NCBI GenBank assembly: GCA_030704615.1 | Contig: CM060733.1 | Location: 41,914,001-41,974,000 of the forward strand | Direction of reading: 5' to 3' | Source: Takakia lepidozioides | Taxonomy: Eukaryota > Streptophyta > Takakiopsida > Takakiales > Takakiaceae | Length of the DNA stretch: 60,000 bases | Notes under the pieces: model-generated | What the model was told of the DNA's origin: nothing | The model's input: the letters and a program-made list of their open reading frames with translations, nothing else | Databases searched by the model: none | Program-made: the position numbers and the translations under genes | Shown here: positions 10,227-20,868 of the stretch, in pieces | How positions within the stretch are numbered: position 1 is the first letter of the stretch | Layout: every line of letters begins with the position of its first letter

Positions 10227-12188
10227 CTCATTCTGGTGTCTTATCCAGAATGAACAGGCTGCCTTGCGATGTCCTGGCTGATTACAATAGTAACATAGCT
10301 CTTCACCATTGGGTCCTCGCCCTTGGTCTGTTCTTGGATTATTTCTATAATCCTGATTCCCGGGCTGGTAATTCCCCTTGGATTACCCTGATAGTTGCCT
10401 CTGGAATTTCCTTGGTAATTCCCTCTTGAATTACCTCTCCCTTCCATGCCATTGTTATAACCACCAGACCTACCATAGTGGTCCTGATCATTGTTTCTTC
10501 TTGGCTGGGGCTGCACCTGATGCACCCTTACTTGCCTAGGTTCTCTTGCAGCTGTCCTTCTGTTGTAGTAACAATTCTCAGTAGAATGGTTATCCATTTT
10601 ACAGATAGTACAGTGTTTCTCCTTCATGTGGCATTCTGTGGTGGTATGGCCTTCATTCTGGCACTTTGCACACCATACACCCTTCCTCCAATGTGTTGCA
10701 GCCTCTGTGGCATACTTCTTCAAGATTTCTTCCAATTTTTTTTCATAGTTATCCCTCTTCAACTTCTCCTTTCTCTTACTCTTTCTTTTTAGTTCTTGCT
10801 CTTCTTCTTCATCTGACTCATCCTCAGAGTCCTCATCTTCTTTTTTCTCTCTCCTGAGCATTCCCAATTGCTCAATTCTGTTCGCAGTTTCAAATGCCTC
10901 CTCCACTGTGTTATGGGGTAACATATCCACTTTCTTTTGCAGCTCTGGTCTTAATCCACTCACAAACCAAGTCTTCTGTAAACCGGGCGCTGGTACTGCA
11001 GCCAGCTTTTTCATCATCAATTCCATCTTCTCCATATACTCTTCAACAGTTTCATGCTTCTTCTGCTTCAGCTGTTGTAAACTTCCATACACTTCATCCT
11101 CAGTTTTACTTGTCCTGAACCTATTTCGAAATGCTGTATTCAAGCCATTCCAAGTTAGGAAATGATTATCAGGGAATCTTGCATACCATTCACTTGCTTT
11201 CTTGATAAGTGAACAAGGAAACAGTCTCATCTTGGCATCATCGCCATTCTCATTGTTCACTATACACATATGCTCAAATTGGCTAATGTGTACATCGGGA
11301 TCCCCTTTTCCTGAATATATTGGAAAGGGTGGTTTTGCCCGTGTTGGTTGTAACGCCATCTGTGGCCCTACCTTCTGCCCACTGACAGGTGCTGGCACCC
11401 TTGCTGGTGCTGGTCCTTCTGGACCTGTTGTTTTTGTGTGGATCTTCCACCAAGTGGTGGCCCTTGAGCACTCCTTGCTTCTAGCCCCACGATATTCACA
11501 GTATTCCCAGCTTCAGTTGCACTACTTCCCACACTCCCTGTCCCCCCAGAGCCAGATCCAGGCAGCCCGCCTGATCCCCCTGAGCCGACACCTTCGTTGG
11601 CCTGTGATCCAAGTGCTCCACTTGATCCAGGTCCAACGGGTTGGGATGTCCTGGTTGTAGTCTCAACCTCAGCTGTTGGGTCTACTTCTTCATATTCTTC
11701 CTCTTCTAATTTCTTCTCTCTGTTTTCATCCTCCAAGTTCTGCCCTTGGGTTTCTTCTTCACTCATGTAACTCAACTGTAATGGTGTTGGAGAGTCTGAA
11801 CTCTCCGTTGGCTCTGCCACATCCTCTTCTCCTTCTTCACCTTCTGCTTCAGAAACTGGAGTTCCTGCTTTTGGTGTTCCATGCCAACTCTTATCAAAGA
11901 TTTCTGTCAAGTCTTTTATCCAAGGATGTACCTCAGATCTTTCACCTCGTGATTGATCTTCTTCCTGTACCAATTCCCTTAATCTTTCTTGCAAAGAAAC
12001 AGAAGGAGTGGCATCCAACTCTAGTTCTTCCGGTATAGGTGATGCACTCTTTGATCTTGATGGTGTGAGAGGTCCAGATGATTCCCCTATGTCTATTCCT
12101 CTCTCCCAAAGATATGGATAATTAGCTTTCAGATAGCTTTCTCTTTTGCTGAATATCTCTGTCGTCTAGCTTCTCTTTCATCACTCAT
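10227..12188 (-). pseudogene. B1 gag with several frameshifts
   Basis: The best start is the ATG at 12186-12188 (product starting MSDEREARRQ). It is followed by an acidic Ser/Gly-rich region (frame 11368-12018) and then the Gag domain (frame 10241-11398) containing the WYARF and FRNRF motifs. Two CCHC zinc knuckles (CAKCQNEGH.. and CTICKMDNH..) are in the Gag frame. A third (CYYCNQPGH..) appears only in the next frame near 10270-10310. The frames connect if single-base indels lie near 12147, 11440 and 10376. Gag would form the virus-like particle and bind RNA; this copy is decayed. Indels could partly be assembly errors, but nearby element A has none. Confidence 0.8.
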
Positions 12189-12209
12189 GTCCCATGTCTT
12201 TCATTTCTT

Positions 12210-12797
12210 TTAATGTGGCAATAACCAAAACTCTCTTCTGTAATATCTCTCGTATATGCCTGGGTTTCTTTCAAGCTTCAATGCACCCTTGGCTATACTT
12301 GAAGTCTCCGTTACCATATAACCATATGGCAAACAAGTCTGAAAAGCTGTTCTTGGTGTGAGTTTGATCCACAAAATATCCTTTGGAATCCAATTCTTTA
12401 CCAGTACAAGCTCTTCATGCATATGAGTATAAACATTCACCTTTCTTTCTTCCCAGCCTTCAAACTCTACTCGTTTAATGGATAGCAATGCTATCACATA
12501 AACCAATGTTGGTAACCAACGTGCTCTTCCTCTACAGGCTACCTGATAAATCTTTATCACTCCTTTCTCCAGACCCCATTCTGGATTAGCATCATGCACT
12601 CGTTTAAGAATATTTTCTTTACAACCGTCTGGCAATTCCAAGAACCTTTGAAAGAATTGTTTGGACAATCTTTCTTCCTTCGTTCCACAGGGAATTTGAT
12701 TCACTTCAAATTCTTTAATGGTCCAACCACCATGATCCCACCAGATGCCTGTCACATCTGATTGTTCATGTCCCAGGTCCCCAGTATGGTCGCCAAA
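12210..12797 (-). CDS. Pre-gag ORF of element B1
   Basis: An open frame of roughly 190 codons lies between the LTR/PBS and gag, in the sense orientation. It is rich in Trp, Lys and Ile and has no motif I recognise. The frame also reads on into the LTR (to 12905), but that part is non-coding LTR sequence repeated elsewhere, so the true start must be inside. Some plant Tat-lineage elements (Ogre type) carry an ORF upstream of gag, so the position has precedent. Function is unknown. Confidence 0.5.
   Translation of the reverse strand, partial: FGDHTGDLGHEQSDVTGIWWDHGGWTIKEFEVNQIPCGTKEERLSKQFFQRFLELPDGCKENILKRVHDANPEWGLEKGVIKIYQVACRGRARWLPTLVYVIALLSIKRVEFEGWEERKVNVYTHMHEELVLVKNWIPKDILWIKLTPRTAFQTCLPYGYMVTETSSIAKGALKLERNPGIYERYYRREFWLLPH
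12778..12795 (-). other. Putative primer-binding site of B1
   Basis: Directly inside the 5' LTR (which starts TGTCGCGCGG at 12798) the minus strand reads TGGCGACCATACTGGGGA. It starts TGG as required for pairing to a tRNA CCA end and is offset two bases from the LTR. I did not assign the tRNA. Confidence 0.5.
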
Positions 12798-13826
12798 TGT
12801 CGCGCGGCTTTTACTCACCCATCCCTTCGCTATCCGAGGCGGAAACTCCAAGATAGAAGAGTTGGAAATCTCTAAGTACTCAGCCCGCGCAGAACAATCA
12901 GTCATGACCTACAGCTAGTGTATCATGGGGGTGTTTCCTATTTGTTTCCCTTTCCGCATTCATCTTAGCTACCTTACCATTGATAATTCAGTATCAGTTT
13001 GCTTCATCAATCTATCGGTTTCCTTCACTCATCCATTCAATCCACAGCTTCACTCAGATCTCTCTACACAATGTGATTGTATCGTATAAGTATCAGATTA
13101 TGATTTATCAGGTATCAGGCCGAAGCCATTGTGTCTCTAATCTGCTCTACAATATCACTACAGCTTTGCATATAACAAGCATCTACTAATCCTCTTTCCT
13201 CCTTCACCGTGCTCTCCATCTTTGCTTCCGATCTCCGCTCCAGCTTGACTAAGAAGTCCTCCTCCGAATAATGATCAAAATCCCCCCCTTCATTCCCCGT
13301 TTTCCCTTTATCTTCCTATCCGCAGTTCTAACCGTTTCCCTCACTAACCGTCGTCTGTGAACTAACATGTTCCCTTCGCAGGTGTTGTTCCCCACAGTCA
13401 TTCCCTGTCCTACTCTTCGTTCCCTATGATCGTGACAGCTGTGTCAAGCTGTGACTGGCTGTGTGAAACTGTGACGGGCTGTGACTGGCTGTACGACTGT
13501 GTTTGGCTGTGTCGGGCTGTGACTGGCTGTGTGGCTGTGCCGGGCTGTGTCGGCTGTGTCGGCTGTGTGGCTGTGCCGGGCTGTATCGGCTGTGTCGGCT
13601 GTGTCGACTGTGTCGGCTGTGTTGGCTGTGTCGGCTGTGACGACTGTGACGGGCTGTGTTGGCTGTGTGGGCTGTGACGGCTGTGTGGGCTGTGACGACT
13701 GTGTAACCCCCCTCTACAGTGCGCTGCTGTCACCCCTAAGGCTCCTGTTGGTCTCAGTCTGTGCAAAATTTAAGGGTACCCTACAGATCCCGTATAAGTG
13801 TCTAAGTCCCCTACAGTCCTCTAACA
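12798..13826 (-). repeat. 5' LTR of element B1 (family B LTR copy 1)
   Basis: The boundaries are TG at 12798 and CA at 13826, supported by three further copies in this window (21189-22199 inverted, 22764-23776, 53264-54227). All share the start TGTCGCGCG and an end close to CCTCTAACA. The PBS lies on the left, so this is the 5' LTR of a minus-strand element. It contains a GGCTGTG-type minisatellite. Confidence 0.9.
13435..13710. repeat. GGCTGTG minisatellite in LTR B1
   Basis: About 30 imperfect copies of a 9-12 bp unit (GGCTGTGTC, GGCTGTGAC, CGGGCTGTG) form a tandem block inside the LTR. Shorter or longer versions occur in the other three LTRs, so copy number varies between insertions. The Cys- or Pro/Thr/Gln-rich frames read from it are by-products of the repeat. 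Confidence 0.9.
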
Positions 13827-13898
13827 GTCCTCGACATCACTGCAAATACAGGTGAGAACGTTAATTGAATGCGGCACCAAAATTGACACCATTTCCGT

Positions 13899-14203
13899 TT
13901 GTGTATGTTGCTTGTGCGAGGAAGCGACTCATTCTTGAGTTTGGTTGTGGTTGTGTCGTATGAATTTGCAGGTGCCTGTATGTGGGCGGGAAGGATGTCA
14001 AACCGATTTGTGTTCTCATTTGAGGGGGATACGGCCTTGTACGATTACAATTTGGCGGGCCTTCAACGTTTGCCTCCGACTGAGGATCCCAAAAATGCAG
14101 AAGATGACGTGGAAGGGGAGGAGGAAGATGAAGAGGAGGAAGTCCAGGAAATTCGTTCGATGCAGGGGCGCCCGAAGCCGCTTCCCCCAATGCCTGTCTT
14201 TGA
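13899..14203 (+). CDS. Acidic ORF fragment, possible exon
   Basis: An open frame whose 3' half is strongly acidic (runs of Glu/Asp near 14090-14150) ends at a good donor-like site, GA|GTGAGT, at 14203/14204. It lies just right of the B1 LTR, so upstream exons may have been separated by that insertion. No domain is recognised. Upstream context and true start are unknown. Confidence 0.35.
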
Positions 14204-14327
14204 GTGAGTTGCACCATAGTAAGTGTATTGGTTTCGGTTGTAGGGACCATGCAACCTGCCGATGATTCCCTGTTTGAATTCTCTAATGTACTTCATTCTA
14301 TGTTTGTGCGTACACTCAGCCTTGCAG

Positions 14328-14820
14328 AGTCGTCCGACGAGGAGAAGCTGGGAGACTTGCCCGAATCGGACCCTGTTGCAGAGGAGGAGACAGAATCGCA
14401 TCGGCCATTCTTTGCCAGAAAATCGTTTCTCGCGAGTCCCCAGAAGCCTTTTTTCTACCAGCCTATGCAGACACGGCTGCCAAAGAAGCCATCAGGAGGG
14501 AGGATAGGCCTACTCGGTTAGAGCAATTGACATACGGGAATGAGCAGAGAATTATAATGAGGCGTGAGGCCAAACATAGAATTGTGAAAGGCAGAGTAGG
14601 GAAGTTCGTAATAGAATCCGCGTCCGAGAGCGAGGGGAATGTTGAGGACACTTCCGCACCCAGGTGGACAGTTCCGGCTGGTGTGGATGGTATTTTTGAG
14701 GGGAGGGCTTCTCAGAGTAACAGCGGTAGCGACAGTGCAGGTTCGGAGGCAGGTGGAAGGCAGCCATCCTTGCATGAGGCCGGGGATGCATCGGACAGTG
14801 ATAGCGGATCCTCACCATAG
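14328..14820 (+). CDS. Ser/Glu-rich C-terminal ORF, possible last exon
   Basis: Two frames overlap here. One (to 14521) gives an acidic segment (ESSDEEKLGD); another, open from about 14329 to 14820, ends in a Ser/Asp/Gly-rich tail and a stop at 14818-14820. CAG sites at 14319 and 14327 could be acceptors for the fragment ending at 14203. The switch from acidic to basic-Arg composition suggests one frameshift near the T-run at 14450. The product is unrecognised. It resembles the low-complexity acidic tail of the methyltransferase gene near 52500 only in composition. Confidence 0.35.
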
Positions 14821-15061
14821 CAAAGTCTCATTTGGATCCTTTTGTTGTACAGTTCTGAAACACTTAATGAAAATATTGACGATTTGAAAAATCATTGTGT
14901 TCAGACTGCTTGTCCGATTCCCTACATTTCTTCCGCCAACCAAAATGTATAATAAAAGCAGAAGAGACGCAAACTTCAGTGAAGAACCCTACAAGTAATT
15001 TATGCACACCATCGAGCCGAGAACTTGAAGCCATGAAAACCCTGCTGTTTCTAACATTCCT
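14821..15061. other. AT-rich non-coding stretch
   Basis: Sequence downstream of the acidic ORF, with TATAATAAAAG near 14948, which could serve as a polyadenylation region for the plus-strand ORF. I see no gene or repeat. Confidence 0.3.
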
Positions 15062-15360
15062 ATTGGGAAATTTGGCGCCGAAATAGCCCAATGCGCCTTC
15101 GTTATATGGGCCTCAAAAATTCCGCGGATGAATTACTGTACCAAAATATCGCGATGGAAGCCTTCAGCACAAGGCACTTCAGCACATTCCACTTGGGTAT
15201 TTCGGCGCCCAAATAGCCCGTTCTGCGCCATTAAATACCGCACTATATCACATTTTAAGAGGTAATTTCGGTGCCGAAGTACGCCGGTGGATGTCTTCAA
15301 AACACCATTTTAGCACACTGCTCTTGGGAATAACGGCGCCGAAATACCTCATTCCGCATC
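15062..15360. repeat. Dispersed GGCGCCGAAATA motif cluster
   Basis: Related blocks of the form TTGGG..TTTCGGCGCCGAAATA recur near 15064, 15193, 15257 and 15331, each around a GGCGCC or GGTGCC core. Spacing is irregular (about 65-130 bp). They lie just before the GCTCATG cluster and may be subterminal repeats of a mobile element. No gene is seen here. Confidence 0.5.
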
Positions 15361-15448
15361 CTAGACCAGGAGAAACAGACCCTATTACCGAGGTAAGAGG
15401 ACATAACACCGTCAATAAAGGCAGGAAAATTCCAATTCCGCGGATGTC

Positions 15449-15510
15449 CGCTCATGAGCTCATAGGCTCATGGGCTCATGGGCTCATGCGCTCATGAAAT
15501 AGTAAACCTC
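15449..15510 (+). repeat. GCTCATG cluster 1
   Basis: Six to seven copies of (G)GCTCATG, with variants, start with the palindrome GCTCATGAGC and end in CTCATGAAATAGTAAACCTC. The same ending is found at 20187-20206, and a similar arrangement at 52960-53020. The cluster is preceded by CCGCGGATG. I read it as a terminal or subterminal signature of a transposon family. Confidence 0.55.
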
Positions 15511-15756
15511 GGATCCACCCTCAGGAGAAACTGTCAGGAGATGTTATTTCGTCGCCGAATCGGCCATCATTGTCATACTCACTGGCTATGGAATCAAACC
15601 TCCCACCTTCATGCATGTAGCTTGAAACAATACTTTCCACTTCAATGTGCGACTTCCAATCGTCGATGGACTCCGCAGATCCACTTAGATGGTGCCTGTG
15701 AGCCTTGGTCTGTCGCTATACTGAACCTCGCACTTGCCAACTCCGTGCGGTGTTCG

Positions 15757-18113
15757 ATGGCTCCGAATTCCTACGCTATAGTTTGCTGTCCTCCGCAACT
15801 TGGGAGAGCCTGGATCCCAAACGAGGGAGGACTTTGCAGAGTGACTGAAACTTACCTTTGTTCCAAATTCAAGCTCAAACCGGGCACAGTTTATTTGGAA
15901 GAAGAAAGGAAGAATGTTCCTGGACAGGTTGACGAGACCATTGTCGTGCTAGGTAACGACGGAGGTTGCGGAATCGAATGGCACGTTCCCCCGTCAGACA
16001 CCATCCTGTACCGAGCTGTGGGAATGCCCATTCCCTTTCCGAATCAGTCGCTGCCCACACCATCCACAAAGGAGTCCGGAAACCGAGAGGCGGCCACTGC
16101 CAACAGAGAGGTATGCAACGATAATCATTCCCGACCTGGACCGTCAAGACCCTCCATAGCTTCTCGTGTGGACGTATTCGACATTTCCGACGAGGAAGAT
16201 GATTGCATTGAGGTACCCATGTCCTCCACACGGTCGTTCAAATCCGGCATGGATGTCTCTGTAGGTGCAACGCATGTGCCCTCGAGCATAACTCCAACCC
16301 GGTCCATTGTGCAGCTCCTACGACAACATCACCTCGATGGTTCTCGCTCCGAGCTGGCTGCTCTCGACTATGCCAAATCCCTAGTCAAAAAGGTAACTTT
16401 TCTGCCTCTCAAAGTCGATGGCAATGTCATCTTCGAGTTTCCACCTGTTTCTTCGTCAAACAAAGCCTCCGGGATGTTAACAGACATGGATCGAAAGCAT
16501 GACGGGCACCCCTGGTGTGTGACGAAGACCAGTAGCACGAAAATTGCTGATGGTGTTCGTGTACAATATGTCCTCTGTGCGGGGAAGCTGAGGTGCCTCA
16601 ATCCCACCTGCTTCCACTTTCTCTCCAAAGGAGGGCGGAGAAACGAGACGGATTGGACTGGCACAACGCATCATCCATTCATTGTCTCCAGCCAAGCTCC
16701 TGCGGGTTCTTTCAAGTGTGCACATTGCAAAGAACCACCGACGTGCATGTCCATGTGCAGAGCCAAGCAATATTACGTAATCCATTTGCTCCCGGACTTG
16801 ACTAGAGCTTGCATACACGTTGGGGTCCATTGCCACCCCTTGGCGAGAGGCAACATGCGTGAGGCTGTGCAGGAAGCACACGACATCATAAAAGAGGAGG
16901 TGAAATTGAGCCCCGGAGCCAGACCAAAGCAGATTCAGCTGAAGGCAGCCCACAAGATTGCTCTTGGCAAAATCATGTCTGAAGATGGTTCCGACCGAGA
17001 GCCCTTGACCGAAGACGAGATGCGTGACCTCTTGGAGTCCGTCTCGCACGTTTGTAGTCCGAATGTGCGGAATCACATCGTATCTTGCAAGCAGGAGTTC
17101 GGCAGGGGGTCGGACATGTACTCAATCCTGGAGGTGAAACGAATGACTGGATATGACTACATCCAAGGTAGCAGGTTTCCAGGGCAAGGTAGCGAATCCG
17201 ATCGTTGTTACATTTTCAAAATGTCGACGTGTGGGCCTGGGAGTGGAGTCGACTTGGTCACTCGCATGACAACTGGAAACTTGTCGAATGCTTGGGTGAT
17301 GTTTGATCACATCAAGCGAATTACAAACCATCAGTGGGTGACTATGGGTGCGCATGTTTATGACTATCACTCCAAGAGGCTCATGACGATTGCAATCTGC
17401 GAGATGAAAGGGGAGGACACACAGTCCGAGATGCATCTGTGGGAGGGCATAAACGAGCAGATGGCAAGGGCGGGATTGCCAGAGCCCAATTTCAGGGGAT
17501 TCATGGCAGACAACGCTCAGGCCAACTGGGCAGCGGTGCGGCGTGTGTACGGTGAGGACCCCAATGTTCCAATGGAGGGGAAAGAGAGATCCTGTGGATT
17601 CCATTGGATGCAGAGTCTATCCCACTACACTACCAAATTTGTTGCTAGCTCATTCCAGGCTGAACACCGTGTCCTTTGTACGGCGTGGAAGGATGCACCC
17701 ACATTTGATGACGCGGAGGTTAAGTTTGCTATCATCGAGGCTTGGTGGAACACGTCAGGTGCAGTGGAGACAACCAATCTGGGAGCATTGCACAGCTGGT
17801 TGGGGTGGTGGCATTTTCGGTATCGACAGTTCGGACAGTACATGCGAGAGGTAGGCTGCTGTCAATTTCGTTCATTTGTCTTTCTGTTATGGACATTTCG
17901 ATTGGTCCCTCACCATTGTTTGTGTCCTTTTAGGAGCGGTGCTTGGATTCCGACACGGACATGCCGAACACGAATATGGCAGAATCGGTCCACTCCTCCT
18001 GGCGAGCGTCTTCTGCCGCACATCTGGTGGACGTAGTGACGGCCACAACGGAGGACATCGATAGAGCAATCATGCAGCAAGCCACGTACTACAAGTTCCT
18101 GAGCGGCAAATAA
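15757..18113 (+). CDS. Mutator-like (MULE) transposase, two exons
   Basis: The frame is open from 15478, but its first 93 codons read through the GCTCATG cluster, so the ATG at 15757 is preferred. A Cys/His cluster (CLNPTCFHF near 16590; KCAHCKEPP..C near 16714; HVGVHCH near 16820) resembles the FLYWCH/WRKY-GCM1 zinc domains of MULE transposases. The catalytic core follows: FDH near 17303, ADN near 17507, then CGFHW near 17590 matching the family's C-x2-H. The frame appears to stop after 17850, but a GT-AG intron at 17851-17933 (83 bp, phase 0) joins it to exon 2 (17934-18113). Exon 2 carries NTNMAES, the family's usual third acidic residue. The enzyme would cut and paste DNA. Intactness of the rest of the gene is doubtful (see the SWIM remnant). 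Confidence 0.75.
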
Positions 18114-19348
18114 TGGGGCTTTGGGCCGGACAGGGAGGAATGTTGGTACGAACAGCTTCGAGGTCCAAGAATCCAGTGAAATGGGCGACAGCATTGCGAG
18201 AGAAGATCAAAGGGACGCCTCTGCACCGCAGAGGTGAACACCTAGAGGGGGATGTCCGGACTCGCCCTGTCAGGCGGAGGATTGAAGAGGAACCCGGGTG
18301 CAAAGAGGATTCCTAGAGATCCGACAAGAACATTCGGACAGCACCTCGAGGTCCCGTCATGTTGCCGCACAATGTGTCTTCCAGTAGTGGAAGCCCAAGA
18401 AATTCCAGATCGCCGTCGCCTTCAACCGGGAAAAAATTCCCACCGCTCCCTTGCCCCACATTCCGCCCGCTGTTATGCAGTATGGCCAAGCCATTGTGGA
18501 GACGATGTGTCTGCCTCACAGTGGAGAATTGCTCGCACAAAGCCGTCGTTTCGAGGAAGGTGTTCCGCAATTCGTGTGGATACACGGCAACGTTGTTTAG
18601 AGATGATAAGAGGAATCCAGATGGGGCTGTCCCTGCTCCTACTTTTACAGAAGATTTGTCCATGCAAAGTTTGCGGAGGCGACAACCACCCAGTTCTGGT
18701 TCTGCAGGCACGACATTATGACTTGCGTGTATGGAAAGCCCAAGTACGACATACAAACAATGCCAGAGGCTCCCCCGGTGTGGCCGGTGGAACCAGGCTG
18801 CGATCTGAGTCAGGTTGAGGCCGACGCCCTTACCGCCGCAGGATTTCGGATGGTGCAGCGCACTGACGTCCCCAGACAACCATTTCCGCTTCCACAGCCT
18901 CCACCACCGACCCCTGTGAGAGCAAGAACAATGGGACACGACAGCTCTAAGCATCCTACACACCGTTGGGGGAACCCGAAGAGGCGGCGACCTCCCTCAA
19001 AAGTGAACGAGACAAGGATGGGGAATGCACTTCGGATGAACTGTACAATCCAGAGCTCGACAGAAGTGCCCCCACCAGGATTCGGGCGTGTGTATCAGAT
19101 GGCCACGGCGGGCTCAGCTGTTCGCAATGAGGTGTACACCATCACCATTTCAGAATACCACCTGCAATTGCACCGACTTCCAGATCATGGCGAACAAGGG
19201 GGCATCATACTGCCCTTGCAAGCATTTGTACTACGTGTACCTAAAGAGACTCCGTTGTAATTCCACAACTCATCACTTCATACATGCACCAGGGGTGAGC
19301 CCCCAGGAGGTTCACACTCTTCTGAATATGGATCCAGGGGACCAGTGA
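18114..19348 (+). pseudogene. MULE C-terminal region with SWIM zinc finger
   Basis: Downstream of the transposase stop several frames alternate (18252-18818, 18718-19260, 19088-19348). The last contains a SWIM-type finger: CNC at 19163-19171, then CKH at 19217-19225 in a PCKHLYYVYL context, typical of MULE/FAR1-type proteins. The frame just before it (VYTITI, near 19130) fits upstream of the finger in a different phase. Either a short intron or an indel near 19150-19160 therefore separates them. A possible zinc-knuckle-like CPCKVCGGDNH lies near 18660. I interpret this as the decayed or multi-exon C-terminus of the same transposase. Confidence 0.5.
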
Positions 19349-20089
19349 GCTTGGCTTGCGGTCCCGATACAATGGTACGCCCATCCTTTTCGGATAGTAG
19401 AACTGTACTGCTGCCAGTACCTCAGACTCTGGCCACAGAAAGGTCCGACATATGTCTTGCCTACCAGTAACCTGTTTTGCTCGAACTAAGATATTACTAT
19501 ATTGTTCACTTGCTTCCACGTGCATGTATTTTTGTATGTTGGAGGGTTCATGTTTTTCTGCTTTCCGAAAACTTGCTTTCCTCATTCGACCTCCAACAAG
19601 GAAATGCGGCACCGCATTTCCAAGTATCGTCGTAGGTACTGGCAGAGGCGGCCTTCGCCAAAACCAAACCGCTCCGAAATTTCGCACGTGCGAACCCTAA
19701 TGCGGCACCTTATTTCCCAGTTCAGTTGCAAACCTTTCCCGCCGAATACCCGAAGAAGACAGAATTGTGAAGTACTGCAGACTGTATTGGTGCAGACTCC
19801 ATTGGTTCAATCGCGGCAAAAGGGTCAGCTTCATTCCAATGTTAAGGCATGTAAAACCGCGGAATACTCTATACAGGCCAGTATGCGACATCCTTTTGCA
19901 GTGGTATACTGGATTTCCCGTTGCACGGTCACTTATTTCCATGAGCGGATCTAAAAAACCATGAGCGGACTTGTTACTGACGACATGTCTTCGCCGCATT
20001 ACATGATCTGGAACGTCCAAAAACGGCAAGATCAAATAAAAAACTATTATTTTAATACTTGTTTAATCTGCCGCATTTCCAAATTTGGA
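19349..20089. other. Non-coding 3' flank of the MULE gene
   Basis: No convincing gene. Two inverted CATGAGCGGA motifs (near 19942 and 19963) are the reverse complement of TCCGCTCATG at about 20095 and of the same motif in cluster 1, so fold-back structure is possible. A nearly palindromic ATGCGGCACCGCAT occurs near 19604. Confidence 0.4.
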
Positions 20090-20092
20090 GGA

Positions 20093-20206
20093 GTCCGCTC
20101 ATGAAATCCGCGTATCTTAGACTTCGGCTCACCGCTCATGCGGCTCATGCGGCTCATGCGGCTCATGGCTCATGGTTTCTGCTCATGAAATAGTAAACCT
20201 CAGAAT
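20093..20206 (+). repeat. GCTCATG cluster 2
   Basis: Tandem GCGGCTCAT units (near 20134-20175) end in GCTCATGAAATAGTAAACCTC, whose last 20 bases match the end of cluster 1 and have the same orientation. It lies about 860 bp after the SWIM remnant and directly before B2 sequence, so 20206 may be an element terminus. Confidence 0.55.
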
Positions 20207-20244
20207 TTAGTCATCCGCAGTCGTTCGCACATTACTACCAAATC

Positions 20245-20868
20245 ATGCGTATTTGGCTGCCAGTGGCAACTAGGACTAAAGTTCTTCCGAACAATCGACA
20301 TATTGAAGATCATCACTTTGCACAATACTGGCACGAGGCAGGTACCATGTTGAGGGAATTAATTGCTTTCCAGGTTGTACATGGACTCATTTATACGAAG
20401 ACCAAGGAGGTAGCAAGCATTGTCATGGGATGCGGGTTATACTACGCTGCTTGTTTTCTGGTACGTTACCACATTGAAGCAACAAAAGATGCAACACGCT
20501 TTCTGAGTTATTCCAGTGGAGATCATTGGGTATTACCTTTGGTGCCACCTCATATGTACCTATATGACCCAAAAGTTATGATGCAAAAAGATTCTCAAAT
20601 TCGTTCATGGTTTCAAGCGGCCTGGAACCATTTGTCAACACAGAAATTCGGCATTGATGACATTTTCTATAAGGGACATGTGGCATGGAAATACTTGCAC
20701 GCTGCACCAGTAATTGGTACCCCACTCACCTGGACAAGACAAGGAGCTCAGTGTCTACACCAATTTTGCTGTTCAGCGGTTACACCAAGTTGTAAAATAC
20801 AAACTTCCAGACATGGTAGGATAGCATTGTATGCCCAGATGATATTCCACAAAAAGTTCGGAAATTAA
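20245..20868 (+). pseudogene. B2 3' ORF of unknown function
   Basis: A 207-codon plus-strand frame lies upstream of the B2 3' LTR, the position of env-like or accessory ORFs in some Ty3/gypsy elements. Its product has aromatic and His-rich runs and no motif I recognise. Near 20740-20830 the sense appears to move to other frames before joining the conserved tail at 20869, so at least one indel is likely. B4's corresponding ORF (54432-54953) is visibly different in sequence although the tails and LTRs match. Confidence 0.4.

Larger units (their letters stand above)
9652..13826 (-). mobile_element. Element B1, older Ty3/gypsy copy split by element A
   Basis: B1 runs from its 5' LTR (12798-13826) leftwards through PBS, pre-gag ORF, gag and the start of protease. 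It stops exactly at the outer end of element A's LTR. The uninterrupted equivalent in B4 (around 59370-59400) continues directly from the same residues (IQLRIGS) into the protease (TELTDVLIDGG). Element A therefore inserted inside the B1 protease region, and the rest of B1 lies left of the window. Three probable 1-nt frameshifts in gag show that B1 is an old copy. Confidence 0.88.

Noticed and set aside
13410-13766. Cys-rich and Pro/Thr/Gln-rich peptides from the LTR minisatellite
   Set aside because: They are direct translations of a short tandem repeat inside an LTR and change with copy number and frame in the other LTRs.
16477-17604. Minus-strand frames opposite the MULE transposase
   Set aside because: They are shadows of the plus-strand coding sequence, which has clear transposase motifs.
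20245-20868. Envelope gene in B2
   Set aside because: The position fits, but I see no signal peptide, membrane anchor or cleavage motif and the frame is broken, so it is left as unknown.
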